From Dactylorhiza incarnata (taxonomy: Eukaryota > Streptophyta > Magnoliopsida > Asparagales > Orchidaceae), in assembly GCA_033032865.1 (NCBI GenBank), contig JAWHQI010000262.1, forward strand, positions 2,232,001 to 2,296,000: a DNA stretch of 64,000 bases, given 5' to 3'. Of this stretch, positions 1 through 10,445 are shown piece after piece. The notes under the pieces were generated by a model. That model did not search any database and was not told the origin of the DNA. It saw only the letters and a list, made by a program, of their open reading frames with translations. Within the stretch, counting starts at the first letter, position 1; the number at the start of each line of letters is the position of its first letter. Made by a program: the position numbers and the translations under genes.

Positions 1-237
1 TGGGAGATATAGGCTATAGCCAAACTGTCCTTAAGAGAAGGACCGGTGAAAAGAGACAAGAGATTTATTAATTGTAAGCCTTTGATTCCAAGCTTTATTG
101 GAATTATTTCTACTCATTATCTTTGATGAAATAAAATCTTGTTTTCGTTAGTTACAAAAATTATCAAAGTTTTAAATTGCCCTTATTCACCCCCCCCCCC
201 CCCCCCCCCCCCTCTAAGGGCGCCACAAGATCCAACA
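1..237 (+). repeat. 5' LTR of copia-1, 3' portion only
   Basis: Matches 9800-10073 of the 3' LTR almost throughout and ends in the same ATCCAACA. It contains a run of 23 C at 190-212 (22 C in the 3' LTR) just before the end. It lacks a block of about 43 bp (TTTAAATTCAATTATTTG and following) present in the 3' LTR near 9943-9985. Confidence 0.95.
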
Positions 238-239
238 AG

Positions 240-257
240 TGGTATCAGAGCCAGGTT
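240..257 (+). other. primer binding site (tRNA-iMet type) of copia-1
   Basis: TGGTATCAGAGCCAGGTT lies two bases after the LTR end and matches the complement of the 3' end of plant initiator-methionine tRNA, the usual primer for copia elements. Confidence 0.93.
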
Positions 258-288
258 AATTCCTCATAAGGTTTAACCACCTGGAATT

Positions 289-2220
289 ATGGCGCACCAT
301 GATCATGCATTTTCCGAGGGGCAAGGAATAACTAGACCACCATTATTTACGGGTTCCGATTATAATTATTGGAAAACTAGGATGAGGTGTTTTTTAATAT
401 CATTAGATATTGAAGTATGGAATATGGTTGAAACAAATTATACTCATCCTACTTTTACAATTGGTGATGTTGTCATGGAAAAACCCAAAGATAAATGGGA
501 TGACCAGGACAAATTAAAATGCAAAAATAATGCAAAAGCAATGAACGCATTATTTTGTGCTCTTGATAAAACTGAATTTAATAGAACCTGCGCATGTCAA
601 ACTGCATATGAATTTTGGAATTTATTGGAAATTACCCATGAAGGTACCTCGCAGGTGAAGGACTCAAAGCTTTTCCAATTGGAGTCAGAATTCGAAAAGT
701 TCAGGATGGAGGTAGATGAGGATGTGGATACCATGTACACAAGATTCACTAAGATAGTGAATGACTCAAAAGTTTTAGGAAAAAATTTCTCAAATGGTGA
801 TTTGGTAAGAAAACTTCTTAGATCTCTCCCCCCTAAATTCAATCCCAAAGTGACGGCTATTTCTGAATCTCATGATCTTAAAGCTCTTAATATTGAAAGC
901 CTGATTGGGAACTTGAAAACTCATGAAGTTGAATTGAAAATTCAACAACAAGAGTATATGGAGCCAAAGAAGAAGGGATTGGCTCTAAGATCTAAGAAGG
1001 AGGAAAGTAGTGATTCTGAGGAGGAAGAAGAAGATGAGGAAAGTTTATTTGTTAGAAAGTTTAGAAAATTTATGAAAAATCCAGAGAGGAGGAATTCATT
1101 TAAGAAGTATTTTAAGAAGGAGACATTTAGAAAGAAAAAAGGAAAGGAAGACAATGAGGAGGAAGAGAGACCGCCACCGGAGTGTTATCACTGCAAGAAG
1201 TTAGGACACATCCGAAGCAAGTGTCCAAAATACTTAAAAGAACTTAAAGAAAAGAAGCACAAAGGGACGAAGAAGGTGCTGAAGGCGGAAACATGGGATG
1301 ATACTACTTCTGAGGATGCAAGCAATTCAAGCTCAAGTAAAGAAGAGGAGGCCAACATGTGCTTAATGGGAAAGAGCATCATATCTGATGACGAATGCAG
1401 TGTCCAAAGTGACACTGAGGTAACTCCTCCAACCTACGATGAATTATTTTCTGAATTTTTAAAGACTTGCAAATTTTTTGAAAAGAGTTTAAAAGATAAT
1501 GATCTTCTTAAATCTGAAAATGAAATTTTGCTTAAAGAAAACAAAAAATTGTTTAATGAAATTAAGACTATTGGAAAAAGAGAAATTTCTTGCCAAGAGT
1601 GTGATCACTTTTTGGGAAGAATTAAAGAACTTAAAGAATCTCTTTCCAAATCTCATTCTACAATAACAATTCTTACCAAAAAGAATGAGATTTTAGAGAG
1701 AGATCTGAAATCTTCAATTTCCAAAGTCCATGAGGGAAAGAAATCTTTTGAACGTAGATGTGTAAATCTAGTATCCGAAAATACAGAAATGAGAAACCAG
1801 ATTCATGACTTAACGCTAGCCATGAAAAAATTTGGAATGGGACGAAGATCACTGGATATGATCTTAGGATACCAATGCCATAGATTTGGAAGGTTTGGAC
1901 TCGGATACACGTCAGGAAGCTATCGCCCGGCGACAGCAACTGTCGCCGACGACAGCAAAAAGTCCAGAAATTCTATTTTTAAAAATTCTGAAGTTAGTAA
2001 ATTGTCTAATACTGCATCCACATCCAGCAAAAGTCCAGAAAAGTTATACTCTTCTCAATACATTACATGTGCCAAATGCAATAGATTTGGTCACACTACG
2101 GACTCTTGCTGGAGGAAAGGTAAAAGTAAAATAAAACAAATCTGGGTGCCTAAGGCTTCTACCTATACTATGGGTGGAATCACTTGTGTAACCAGATCAT
2201 TACTCACCCCTTCTTTCTAG
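289..2220 (+). CDS. gag: Gag polyprotein of copia-1
   Basis: The 643-residue frame encodes the structural capsid/nucleocapsid protein. Residues about 15-50 look like the DUF4219 leader (FTGSDYNYWKTRM), followed by a UBN2-type gag domain to about 220. An acidic stretch lies near 240-256. A CCHC zinc knuckle (CYHCKKLGHIRSKC) is near 300, a Lys/Glu-rich likely coiled coil near 390-510, and a second knuckle (CAKCNRFGHTTDSC) near 594. The start is the first ATG after the primer site. The frame is open and ends at a TAG (2218-2220); pol continues in the same frame after that stop. Long gags with C-terminal coiled coils are typical of Sireviruses. Confidence 0.93.
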   Translation: MAHHDHAFSEGQGITRPPLFTGSDYNYWKTRMRCFLISLDIEVWNMVETNYTHPTFTIGDVVMEKPKDKWDDQDKLKCKNNAKAMNALFCALDKTEFNRTCACQTAYEFWNLLEITHEGTSQVKDSKLFQLESEFEKFRMEVDEDVDTMYTRFTKIVNDSKVLGKNFSNGDLVRKLLRSLPPKFNPKVTAISESHDLKALNIESLIGNLKTHEVELKIQQQEYMEPKKKGLALRSKKEESSDSEEEEEDEESLFVRKFRKFMKNPERRNSFKKYFKKETFRKKKGKEDNEEEERPPPECYHCKKLGHIRSKCPKYLKELKEKKHKGTKKVLKAETWDDTTSEDASNSSSSKEEEANMCLMGKSIISDDECSVQSDTEVTPPTYDELFSEFLKTCKFFEKSLKDNDLLKSENEILLKENKKLFNEIKTIGKREISCQECDHFLGRIKELKESLSKSHSTITILTKKNEILERDLKSSISKVHEGKKSFERRCVNLVSENTEMRNQIHDLTLAMKKFGMGRRSLDMILGYQCHRFGRFGLGYTSGSYRPATATVADDSKKSRNSIFKNSEVSKLSNTASTSSKSPEKLYSSQYITCAKCNRFGHTTDSCWRKGKSKIKQIWVPKASTYTMGGITCVTRSLLTPSF

Positions 2221-3810
2221 GTGTGTTGGCAGGCTAAGGGCAAAGAAGACGTGTGGTACTTGGACTCGGGTTGTTCAAAGCACATGACGGGTAATAAAGA
2301 GAAGTTCCTTAGCCTGGAGATGAAGAAAGGAGATGTTGTTACATTCAGAGATGATGGAAAAGGAAAAATCATCGGCATCGGAGTTGTGGGTAACAAAAAT
2401 TTTTCAATTTCAAATGTTTTATTTGTAGAAGGATTAAAGCATAATTTGATTTCTATTAGTCAATTATGTGATAAAGGTTTAGATGTTTTATTTGAGTCTT
2501 CTACAAATTTGTGCAAAATTATTAATTTTAAAACAAAAGAAATTGTTTTTACCGCACCTAGATGTCATAATGTATATATGATTAAATTTCTTGATTTTTC
2601 AAATTCTACTTTAAAATGTTTTTTATCAAAAAATGATGAATTAGAATTATGGCATAGGCGACTTGGACATACTAGTGCCAAGTTAATTACAAAACTTTCA
2701 AAAGATAAATTAATTAAAGATTTGCCATTGTTAAATGGAAATTTATCTTCTTCATTATGTGTGCCTTGCCAAAAAGGAAAATTTTCAAAATCATCTTTCA
2801 AAAGTAAAAATATTATTTCTACCACTAGGCCACTTCAATTAATACATATGGATTTATTTGGGCCAATTGGAATTCCTAGCTTAGGAGGTAGAAAATATAC
2901 ATTTGTATTGATTGATGATTATTCTCATTTTTGTTGGACTTTATTTCTAACCTCCAAATCCGATGCATTTTCAGAATTTTCAAAATTATGTTTGCGTATT
3001 CAAAATGAATTTGAATTAAAAATTAAACGCATACGATCGAATCATGGAGGAGAATTTGAAAATGAAAAGTTTATTTCTTTTTGTACGGAGTTAGGAATTA
3101 AACATGAATTTTCCGCTCCACGCACACCACAACAAAATGGTATAGTGGAGAGGAAAAATAGAACTCTTCAAGAATTAGCCCGTAAGATGCTATCTGAATT
3201 TAAATTACCAAAATCTTTTTGGGCTGAAGCGGTTAGTACGACATGTTATGTAATTAATAGAGTAATGCTTCACCCTATTTTAAAATTAACTCCTTATGAA
3301 TTAATTTTTAATAAAAAACCAAATGTTTCTTATTTCAAAGTTTTTGGTTGTAAATGTTTTATTTTGAATTCTAAAGATTCCTTAGGAAAATTTGATGAAA
3401 AATGTGATGAAGGTATTTTTATTGGCTATTCTTCAACTAGTAAAGCTTATAGGATTTTTAATAAAAGAACAAAAATAGTTAAAGAATCTATTCATGTTAG
3501 GTTTGATGAGTTTGCTTCATGTGTAGAAAAGAAAATTACAGGAAAAGAAGATGAACCCCTTCCTTCGGTGGAGAATGATGATGAAGAACTTGGAGAAAAT
3601 GAAGAAGAAAAAGAAGAAGAAAGAGAAGGAGAAAGAGAAGAAGAAGATAGAGAAGTAGAAGAAAGAGAAGAATATGTGCCTCCAAGTGAATTGAGATTTT
3701 CAAAGGATCATCCAAAGGAGCTTATCATTGGAGATCCGCAAAAAGGGGTTAGTACTCATTCATCGTTACATGTTTTATTTTCAAAAACCTTTGCTTTGTC
3801 TCTGAAATAG
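2221..3810 (+). pseudogene. pol: copia-1 pol, protease and integrase part
   Basis: Directly in frame with gag after a TAG. Aspartic protease motif WYLDSGCSKHMTG lies near the start (residues about 12-24). The GAG-pre-integrase zinc-binding segment (WHRRLGH then CVPCQKGK) follows at about 143-190. The integrase core begins at MDLFGP. The second catalytic Asp is replaced: the sequence reads RIRSNHGGEFEN where the family has RSDHGGEF. The glutamate (NGIVERKNRT) is kept. A Glu/Arg-rich linker near 455-490 precedes the expected RT start. The frame is lost near 3770-3790 and ends at 3810, so this polyprotein is disrupted. Confidence 0.9.
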
Positions 3811-5339
3811 AACCAAAAGATGTTTCCACCGCTTTAAATGATGAATTTTGGTCTTAAGCTATGAATGAAGAACTTAATCAATTTGAACGTAATAAGGTTT
3901 GGAATCTTGTAGAACGACCCAAAAATCGTCCTATAGTTGGAGTCAAGTGGATTTTTAAAAATAAATTGGATAATGAATCTAGAATTGTTAGAAATAAAGC
4001 CAGATTAGTTGCAAAAGGTTATGCACAAATTGAAGGGATAGATTTTGATGAAACTTTTGCACCCGTAGCAAGATTAGAAGCGGTTAGGATATTTCTTGCA
4101 TTTGCTTGTTTTAAAAGATTTAAATTATATCAAATGGATGTCAAAACCGCATTTTTAAACGTGTATATAAAAGAAGAGGTTTATGTAGAACAACCCCCTG
4201 ACTTTATAAATGAGAAATATCCAAATTATGTTTATAAATTAGATAAAGCGATTTATGGACTAAAACAAGCGCCTCGTGCTTGGTATGATCGATTAACTCA
4301 ATATTTATTAAAGTACTATTATAAAATAGGAAGTGCGGATTCTACACTCTTCATTAAGCAAATTGATCATGATTTAGTTATTTTGCAAATTTATGTTGAT
4401 GATATTATTTTTGGAGCCAATAATGAAGAGTTGTGTAATGAAGTAGTTCAAATTATGAAAAATGAATTTGAAATGAGCATGGTAGGAGAACTTTCATATT
4501 TTCTAGGTTTTCAAATTACACAAAAACATGATGGTATTTTTATATGTCAATCCAAAAATATTCATGATATGTTAAAAAGATTTGGATTTGAAAATCTTAA
4601 GCATGCAAACACTCCTATGAGTACTTCACTAAAATTAGGAAAAGATGAAAGTGGAGTTTCAATTGACCAAACCCTTTATAGAAGCATGATAGGATCTTTA
4701 TTATATTTAACCGCATCTAGACCTGACATTATGTTTGCCGTTTGTTTATGTGCTAGATTTCAGGCTAATCCTAAAGAGTCACATTTAAAAGCGGTGAAAC
4801 ACATCTTTCGATATCTTATAGGAACATCTAAATTAGGATTATGGTATCCTCATAATGATTCCTTTATTTTACATGGCTTTTCGGATTCAGATTATGCGGG
4901 ATGTTCTTTAGATAGAAAAAGCACTAGTGGCACTTGTCATTTTATCGGCCCTTCACTTATATCATGGTCGAGTAGGAAATAGAATTCTGTTGCCCTCTCT
5001 ACTACCGAGGCCGAATATATTGCACTAGGTAGTTGTTGTGCCCAAGCTGTTTGGATGTCACAAACATTAGAAGACTTTGGCATGCAATAAAGTAGTGTAG
5101 AATTAAAGTGTGATAATAAAAGTGCTATAGACTTAACTAATAATCCTGTATTACACTCTAGATCTAAGCATATAGATGTCCGACATCATTTTATAAGAGA
5201 TCATATTAAGAAGGGTAATGTAAAAATCAATTTCATAGGAACGGATTCACAACTAGCAGATATATTCACTAAACCGTTACCGGATTCCCTCTTTTCTATG
5301 ATTAGGCTAGAATTAGGAATCCTAGACATTTCACAATGA
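3811..5339 (+). pseudogene. pol: copia-1 pol, reverse transcriptase and RNase H part
   Basis: Shifted one frame from the integrase part. After a TAA at 3855-3857 the RT domain starts at 3861 ([20 protein letters not shown]), with [22 protein letters not shown] and the catalytic IYVDDIIFG. RNase H follows with [18 protein letters not shown]. It is broken by TAG at 4980-4982 and TAA at 5088-5090, but the reading resumes each time (ALSTTEAEYIALGSCCAQ, then SKHIDVRHHFIRDHI and LADIFTKPLPD) and ends at TGA 5337-5339. The RT active site itself is intact; the polyprotein is not. Confidence 0.92.
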
Positions 5340-5672
5340 TTATTTCACTATTTATAACCTATAAAATTTAACAAAAAAAAACCATCACAATAGCTATTTA
5401 TTTAAAAAAAAGGAAGAAAAACTCAATCTTAACATAGACATTCACCATCATATAACATGTCCAAATATCAAAAATTATTACAGAATTTTAATAAAAAAGT
5501 ACTTAAAATGTCTCATAAAATAAATTCTCAAAATTAGAGAGAGATCTGGGCTGGGCAGCTGTCGGATGGCGACAGTGGGATGTCGGATGGCGATAGCTCC
5601 CAGAAGTCTTTTTCACTTCGAATCCTCTTCATTTCTACTGCCTGCTCCACTACTTTCTGGAATATCATAATT
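5340..5672 (+). other. copia-1 post-pol spacer
   Basis: AT-rich noncoding sequence between the RNase H stop and the antisense ORF. The only structure seen is a pair of GTCGGATGGCGA-type motifs at about 5560-5600, the same palindrome family as in the LTR. Confidence 0.6.
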
Positions 5673-6821
5673 TCATCTCCTTATCAATGTCTTCCTCCAC
5701 CGACCCTGACTAACCGATTGGCGACGCGGCTCTTCCTCCGTCGGCACTTCCCATTCCGCGGCTTCAGAAGGCGTAGGCTTTAATTTAAGTCCTTTCACAA
5801 GGAACTTCATGAATTTCTGCATTCGCGTTCGATCTTTCTTCACCTCTACTTTATGTTCTTCAAAGGACCTTCTATGCTCTTGAAACTCATCGATATGTCT
5901 ATCCAACCTAGTTTGGAAAGAATCGAGTGCCTCCCGCATAGACCCTCCACGTGTAATAGGAGGCTCTCTCATTTCCGTAGTAGGCGGCTTCCTTTGATTT
6001 TTCTTACCCTTTATACACGTCGTTTGATATATTTTCAGAACACAATCTCCAACATAAAAGCTTTGATCTATCCATGTATATTTCTTGAATAGAATATGCT
6101 GAATAATCGCACCCAACGGGAGAGTGTGTGCCTTTTTCCATTCAGGACTTTTGAGGCGAAATGTATAACGAATCATAGACAAAAGAAGATCGGCCACATC
6201 AAATAATTCGTTCTCCACTATATAGTAAGTCACAAGACTAAGTTGAGCCGTAATACTATGGGTATCACCGGACTTCAACTTAATCGTGTGCCTTAGTATA
6301 TCTTGAACAAGACGAGCATCGTCTGTCAATGTCGTCATAGTGGTTATAAGGTTTTTTGTGGAATTTCCATGCAAAGATATATTCATTAGGGTCCAATCTC
6401 TCTCAAGTCTATAATTTTCCACTATGTCCAACACATTCTCACTCTCCATTATTCCAAATTCACTTCTTAAATCAAATGGAGTGATCTCCACATATTGGCC
6501 TTGAATTTTGGATCTAACTCCTCCATTCAAATCGGTATATGACGGATCCTCAATATGATTATAAAATTCTCGGACTAAAAAGGAGGAGAAAATGTCTTGG
6601 ATAATGACCGAGAGTATACCTGCCTCAGCAAGCATATAATAGACTCGTTCATGCCGGGGGAGATCAAATTCCACGACTTTTGAAATTCCGATTTGGGCCT
6701 TTTCTATGCCCGAGAAACTTTGATAAGAAGAATGGGCGTCTCTTGACTCACCCCTTCTCAATCTCCAACTGGAAGACATATCTGCATGAGACATAAATTT
6801 TTTATTTTTTTTTAAAAACAA
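5673..6821 (-). CDS. antisense accessory ORF of copia-1 (plant transposon-protein-like domain)
   Basis: An open 382-codon frame runs opposite to pol between pol and the 3' LTR. Translation may start at 6821 or at the later MSSSWRLRRGES. Residues about 60-250 form an alpha-helix-rich domain with FLVREFYNHIED, a VEITPFDL strand and ADLLLSMIRY. I recognise its pattern as resembling the domain called putative plant transposon protein in family databases; this assignment is from memory. Residues about 300-350 are rich in charged residues and may form a coiled coil. No transmembrane segment or signal peptide is evident, so it is not an envelope-like protein. It resembles the accessory ORF of copia-2 (25497 to 23270), which lies in sense orientation. 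Biochemical function is unknown. Confidence 0.7.
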   Translation of the reverse strand: MFLKKNKKFMSHADMSSSWRLRRGESRDAHSSYQSFSGIEKAQIGISKVVEFDLPRHERVYYMLAEAGILSVIIQDIFSSFLVREFYNHIEDPSYTDLNGGVRSKIQGQYVEITPFDLRSEFGIMESENVLDIVENYRLERDWTLMNISLHGNSTKNLITTMTTLTDDARLVQDILRHTIKLKSGDTHSITAQLSLVTYYIVENELFDVADLLLSMIRYTFRLKSPEWKKAHTLPLGAIIQHILFKKYTWIDQSFYVGDCVLKIYQTTCIKGKKNQRKPPTTEMREPPITRGGSMREALDSFQTRLDRHIDEFQEHRRSFEEHKVEVKKDRTRMQKFMKFLVKGLKLKPTPSEAAEWEVPTEEEPRRQSVSQGRWRKTLIRR

Positions 6822-8560
6822 TAAAATGGACCTGTCGGATATCCGATACCCCTTTGTCAGATATCCGATAGCTAAAAATTTTTATGCTTCCAAAAATTTT
6901 TCACAAAAAATCTTCCTATCACAAATCCACACAGTTTTCACACAGAAAATATTCTTCAACATTTATATAATTTTTTAAAAAGTCAAAATTTTGGTGAAAA
7001 TCACTATTCATCATCTTCTTCCGATAACACTTCAAATTTTTTTTGATAATCATCTTTTTCCTATAAAGCTGATACCTATGAACTTCTAGATCTCCACACA
7101 AACAACAAGAAAAAAAGGAAAATCATGTTTCAACACAAAAATACAACAAAAATTTCTCATTTTACTTCAAAATCACATGATCTAAATCTCTTATAAACAC
7201 CAAGATCTAAAATGTCTAGATCAACTAAACATTCTACAAATTCTCTTCACAAAACTCCATGAAAACTAAGAGGATTATCAAAATCACAAAACTATTGGAG
7301 AAATTTTAAACAAAACTTGCAAAATCCACATATATCACCTTAGATCTGAAGTTTTCCGTCACCTGGAGCTCTAGATCTCGGAATTTTGCCTAAAACTGAA
7401 GTGAGGTGTCAGTCAAATGACGAAACGCATCCTTTTATCTTTTCCGAGCTGTCGGATTGCGACATCTAGCTATCGGAAATCCGACAGCTCCCAAAAAATA
7501 AAATACCTATTTTTCCCTAGCTTCTTCATTACTTGTTTCTATAAATGTTCGTAAGGGATTTTTTTTTTAATCTGGCATAAATGCTTCTTCATGTGTTATC
7601 TGTCTTACAAGTGGCTTAACACTTAATTATGATGTTCAATCTTAAGTTATCATTGTCATGACACTTTCATATAGGAATTACGAATTGTTTTCGCATGCCT
7701 CTAAATATAAGAAATCTTTTATCTATGACAATAAGCCATCACAAACACTTACTTTGCCATTACATATAAATAAAATTTATTTTATACATACATCATGATT
7801 GCTCGAACATAACAAAATACATTTCATAAATGCTACCTTCAACTTTGCTACTTTGCACTTATTCAAATTATACCATTTTTGCATGCAAGTGAATTCGGAG
7901 ATCCTTTCCATATACAAATATTCAAAAAAGGGGGGCAAATCAAAAAGCAAAACATATATTTTGCCAACACAAAAATTTAAAAGCACTAAATAAAAAATTG
8001 AAAAGGATCCTCCACCAAGCACTATTTAGCCTCCTGATAAGTCTTAATGAGCATTGTGAGGTTAAGCACCTTAGAAAGAATTGTAAAGTGTCTTGTTATG
8101 CAAAACCAAAATGGTCCTTTTATGTATAATTGCAAAGTTTCTATAAGTTCATAAGTTTGGCTTTATGTATATTTATGTTATGTTTAACAATTCCATGATC
8201 ATGTATATTTTAAATATATTCATATGTATTCTTTCTCAAAGTATCACTACTACATTTCATTGTTATTTATAAAATTTCTTCTTATGAGAATTGGACTGAA
8301 ACGATTCTATATTCTATATTCTCATGTGTATTTCTCTGATATTGAAATTGAATCTCATCATGGTTAAGTATATTTGCCTCTATACACTATAACACATTAC
8401 TAGAATGCTTAGCCTAATCTCTACGGTTTCCTATCTCATATCATATAACTTACAAGGCTTCCGCTAGTGTACTCCAATTTCCCTATCCTCTTTCTTATTT
8501 TTCTTCCATATCTCTATGATACTATTTCCTCGTCTCTATTCATTACTTTTGATAATATCA
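6822..8560 (+). other. copia-1 3' noncoding region
   Basis: A long AT-rich stretch with no convincing gene. Palindromic motifs related to the LTR occur at 6832-6870 (GTCGGATATCCGATA) and 7447-7490 (CTATCGGAAATCCGACAGC). The region may hold the promoter and 5' leader of the antisense ORF, but no clear TATA box was identified for it. Confidence 0.6.
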
Positions 8561-8824
8561 AAGGGGGAGAAGATAATAAGAAATCATAAGTAATCACTTA
8601 ATTCACTTAAATCACTTAAAATACTTAATTAATTAAGTGAGCATTCATGTAGGGGGAGTTTATATGCCGGGGGAGAATATTTTGGGGAAATCATATCATA
8701 TTAAGGGGGAGATCATGAAGATCAAACATTCACATTTGTACACACATGATATACTTTTCAATATCTCTATAGGATTTATTCGATTTCTTTTTATAAGGAT
8801 TTGTTATTATCAAAAGGGGGAGAT
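8561..8824 (+). other. polypurine tract cluster of copia-1
   Basis: G-rich purine runs recur at 8561 (AAGGGGGAGA), 8651 (AGGGGGAG), 8669 (GGGGGAGAA), 8703 (AAGGGGGAGA) and finally 8812-8823 (AAAAGGGGGAGA), which abuts the 3' LTR. The last is the expected primer for plus-strand DNA synthesis. Several such tracts in a row are a known Sirevirus trait. Confidence 0.88.
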
Positions 8825-8967
8825 TGTTGGAGCATGCATTCCGCACTCGTTCGGTTTGAGAATAACAAATCCCGAATGTATTTGATCCTATTTTTGATTA
8901 ATGGTGTGCAGATAACAGGTGCAAGGATAACATGTTTGCAATTGGAGCAAAAAACTGATTTTCCAGA

Positions 8968-9325
8968 AATTGGAGCTATCGGATTTCCGACAGCTAGCTA
9001 ACGGATTTCCGATAGCGCATGATTTATTCTCAGCGGTTGAGAGCTAACGGATTTCTGACGGTGCACGATATCTTCCCAGCGGTTTAGAGCTAACGGATTT
9101 CCGATAGTGATATCGGATATCCGACAGCCCACGATCTTCCCGCAACTCTACGACGTGCAGCAGTTACGCAAGCTAACAGATTTCCGATAGTGATATCGGA
9201 TATCCGACAGCCCACGTCTCAACCACGACCTGAACTCCGCGGAGAAACATCGAATTAGTGGGACACGTGGCAGCCTATGGAGATATCAGATTCTGGCGAT
9301 ACCTAGCTATCGGACGGCGACAGCT
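8968..9325 (+). promoter_or_regulatory. palindromic motif cluster in U3 of copia-1
   Basis: Variants of GCTATCGGATTTCCGACAGC recur here: CTATCGGATTTCCGACAGC, CTAACGGATTTCCGATAGC, ATATCGGATATCCGACAGCC (twice) and CTATCGGACGGCGACAGC. They lie upstream of the TATA-like box. Repeated palindromes at this place are described for Sireviruses; binding factors are not known from this sequence. Confidence 0.75.
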
Positions 9326-9331
9326 CTTTTC

Positions 9332-9340
9332 TATTTAAAG
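9332..9340 (+). promoter_or_regulatory. TATA-like box in copia-1 LTR
   Basis: TATTTAAAG immediately follows the U3 palindrome cluster, the position expected for the core promoter of the LTR. Confidence 0.55.
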
Positions 9341-10389
9341 GGTCCAGAACTTCGTGGATTTGATTCCTACATGCTTTCAAGCCTTCTTCCTGAGTGTTAT
9401 CGTCCAGAGAGCTCCAAAGAACAAAAATCCCCATCCTTGAAGATGAAAAGAGAGAGCGAAGCCGAAGATTGAGCACGCGTTCCAAGGAGACTTTCTCAAG
9501 GGTTCTTCGCTGCTTTGGTCCAGAAATTCTAAAGAGGGTTCTTAATTTGTATTTCATTTATATTTACATTCATCTTGTAATCGTTGTAGAAATCATCATC
9601 TTGCGTGCGGCGTCTAAGTCCGTGTGAGGCTTAGGGGAATTCATCACCTTGTGTGTGGTGTTAGATCCTTGTGTGGTCTAGGGTAAATCATCATCTTGTG
9701 TGCGGTGTCATGTCCTTGTGTGGCTTGGGAGAAAATCGCCGCCGTGTGTGCTGCGTCTAGATCAAGATTTGATTTAGGGGGAGGCTAGTGTCTATATCTG
9801 GGAGATATAGGCTATAGCCAACCGGTCCTTAGGAGAAGGACCGGTGAAAAGAGACAAGAGATTTTATTAATTGTAAGCCTTTGATACCAAGCTTTATTGG
9901 AATTATTTCTACTCATTATCTTTGATGAAACAAAATCTTTTTTTTAAATTCAATTATTTGTCTCTATATACATATATTATTTCGTTTGTTACAAAAATTA
10001 TCAAAGTTTTAAATTGCTCGTATTCACCCCCCCCCCCCCCCCCCCCCCTCTAAGGGCGCCACAAGATCCAACATATTTCTCCTTATCTAAGGGCATGATT
10101 AGCCCTTTCTCTTGAGTTACCTGAGCCTGTACATCTTACAAAAATGTGGCTTTATCAAATACATCTTGTACTTAGCATTGTGAGTGATGCCTCTTCAAAT
10201 CAAAGGAATATTGACGGAAATATTCGCAACAGCCATAAGTGGAGATTTCAGTTACACTTGGGGGGTTGAATTGGGCATCAATGTGTCCGGGAGAAGGCTG
10301 GAAACTCCTCCTTTCCACAAGAGGAGATGAGTGGTTCCATCAATGGAAGGATTTGGGGGTTTCTTCTTCTCCTCCATTAACTCCCCCTT

Positions 10390-10390
10390 C

Positions 10391-10441
<51 letters not shown>
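10390..10441. repeat. (CT)n microsatellite
   Basis: An almost pure CT dinucleotide run, interrupted once by CCC near 10400. Confidence 0.95.

Positions 10442-10445
<4 letters not shown>

Larger units (their letters stand above)
1..10073 (+). mobile_element. copia-1, Sirevirus-like Ty1/copia retrotransposon (5' end outside window)
   Basis: Order is partial 5' LTR, tRNA-iMet-type primer site, gag with two zinc knuckles and a coiled-coil tail, pol in copia order (PR-IN-RT-RH), an antisense accessory ORF, a polypurine cluster and a 3' LTR ending at 10073. Long gag, the RT wording [17 protein letters not shown], several polypurine tracts and LTR palindromes fit the Sirevirus (SIRE/Maximus) lineage. 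Pol carries a frameshift, internal stops and an integrase active-site substitution, so this copy cannot act alone. The two LTRs differ by a block of about 43 bp plus scattered substitutions, so the insertion is not recent. Confidence 0.93.
8825..10073 (+). repeat. 3' LTR of copia-1
   Basis: Starts TGTTGG directly after the polypurine tract and ends CCAACA; 1249 bp. The U3 part carries repeated palindromes (8968-9320), then a TATA-like box (9332) and a 3' part matching window positions 1-237. The next five bases (TATTT, 10074-10078) would be the target duplication; its partner is outside the window. Confidence 0.93.

Noticed and set aside
7777..8885. Short frames on both strands between antisense ORF and 3' LTR of copia-1
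   Set aside because: All under 85 codons, AT-rich and without motifs; several overlap the polypurine cluster.
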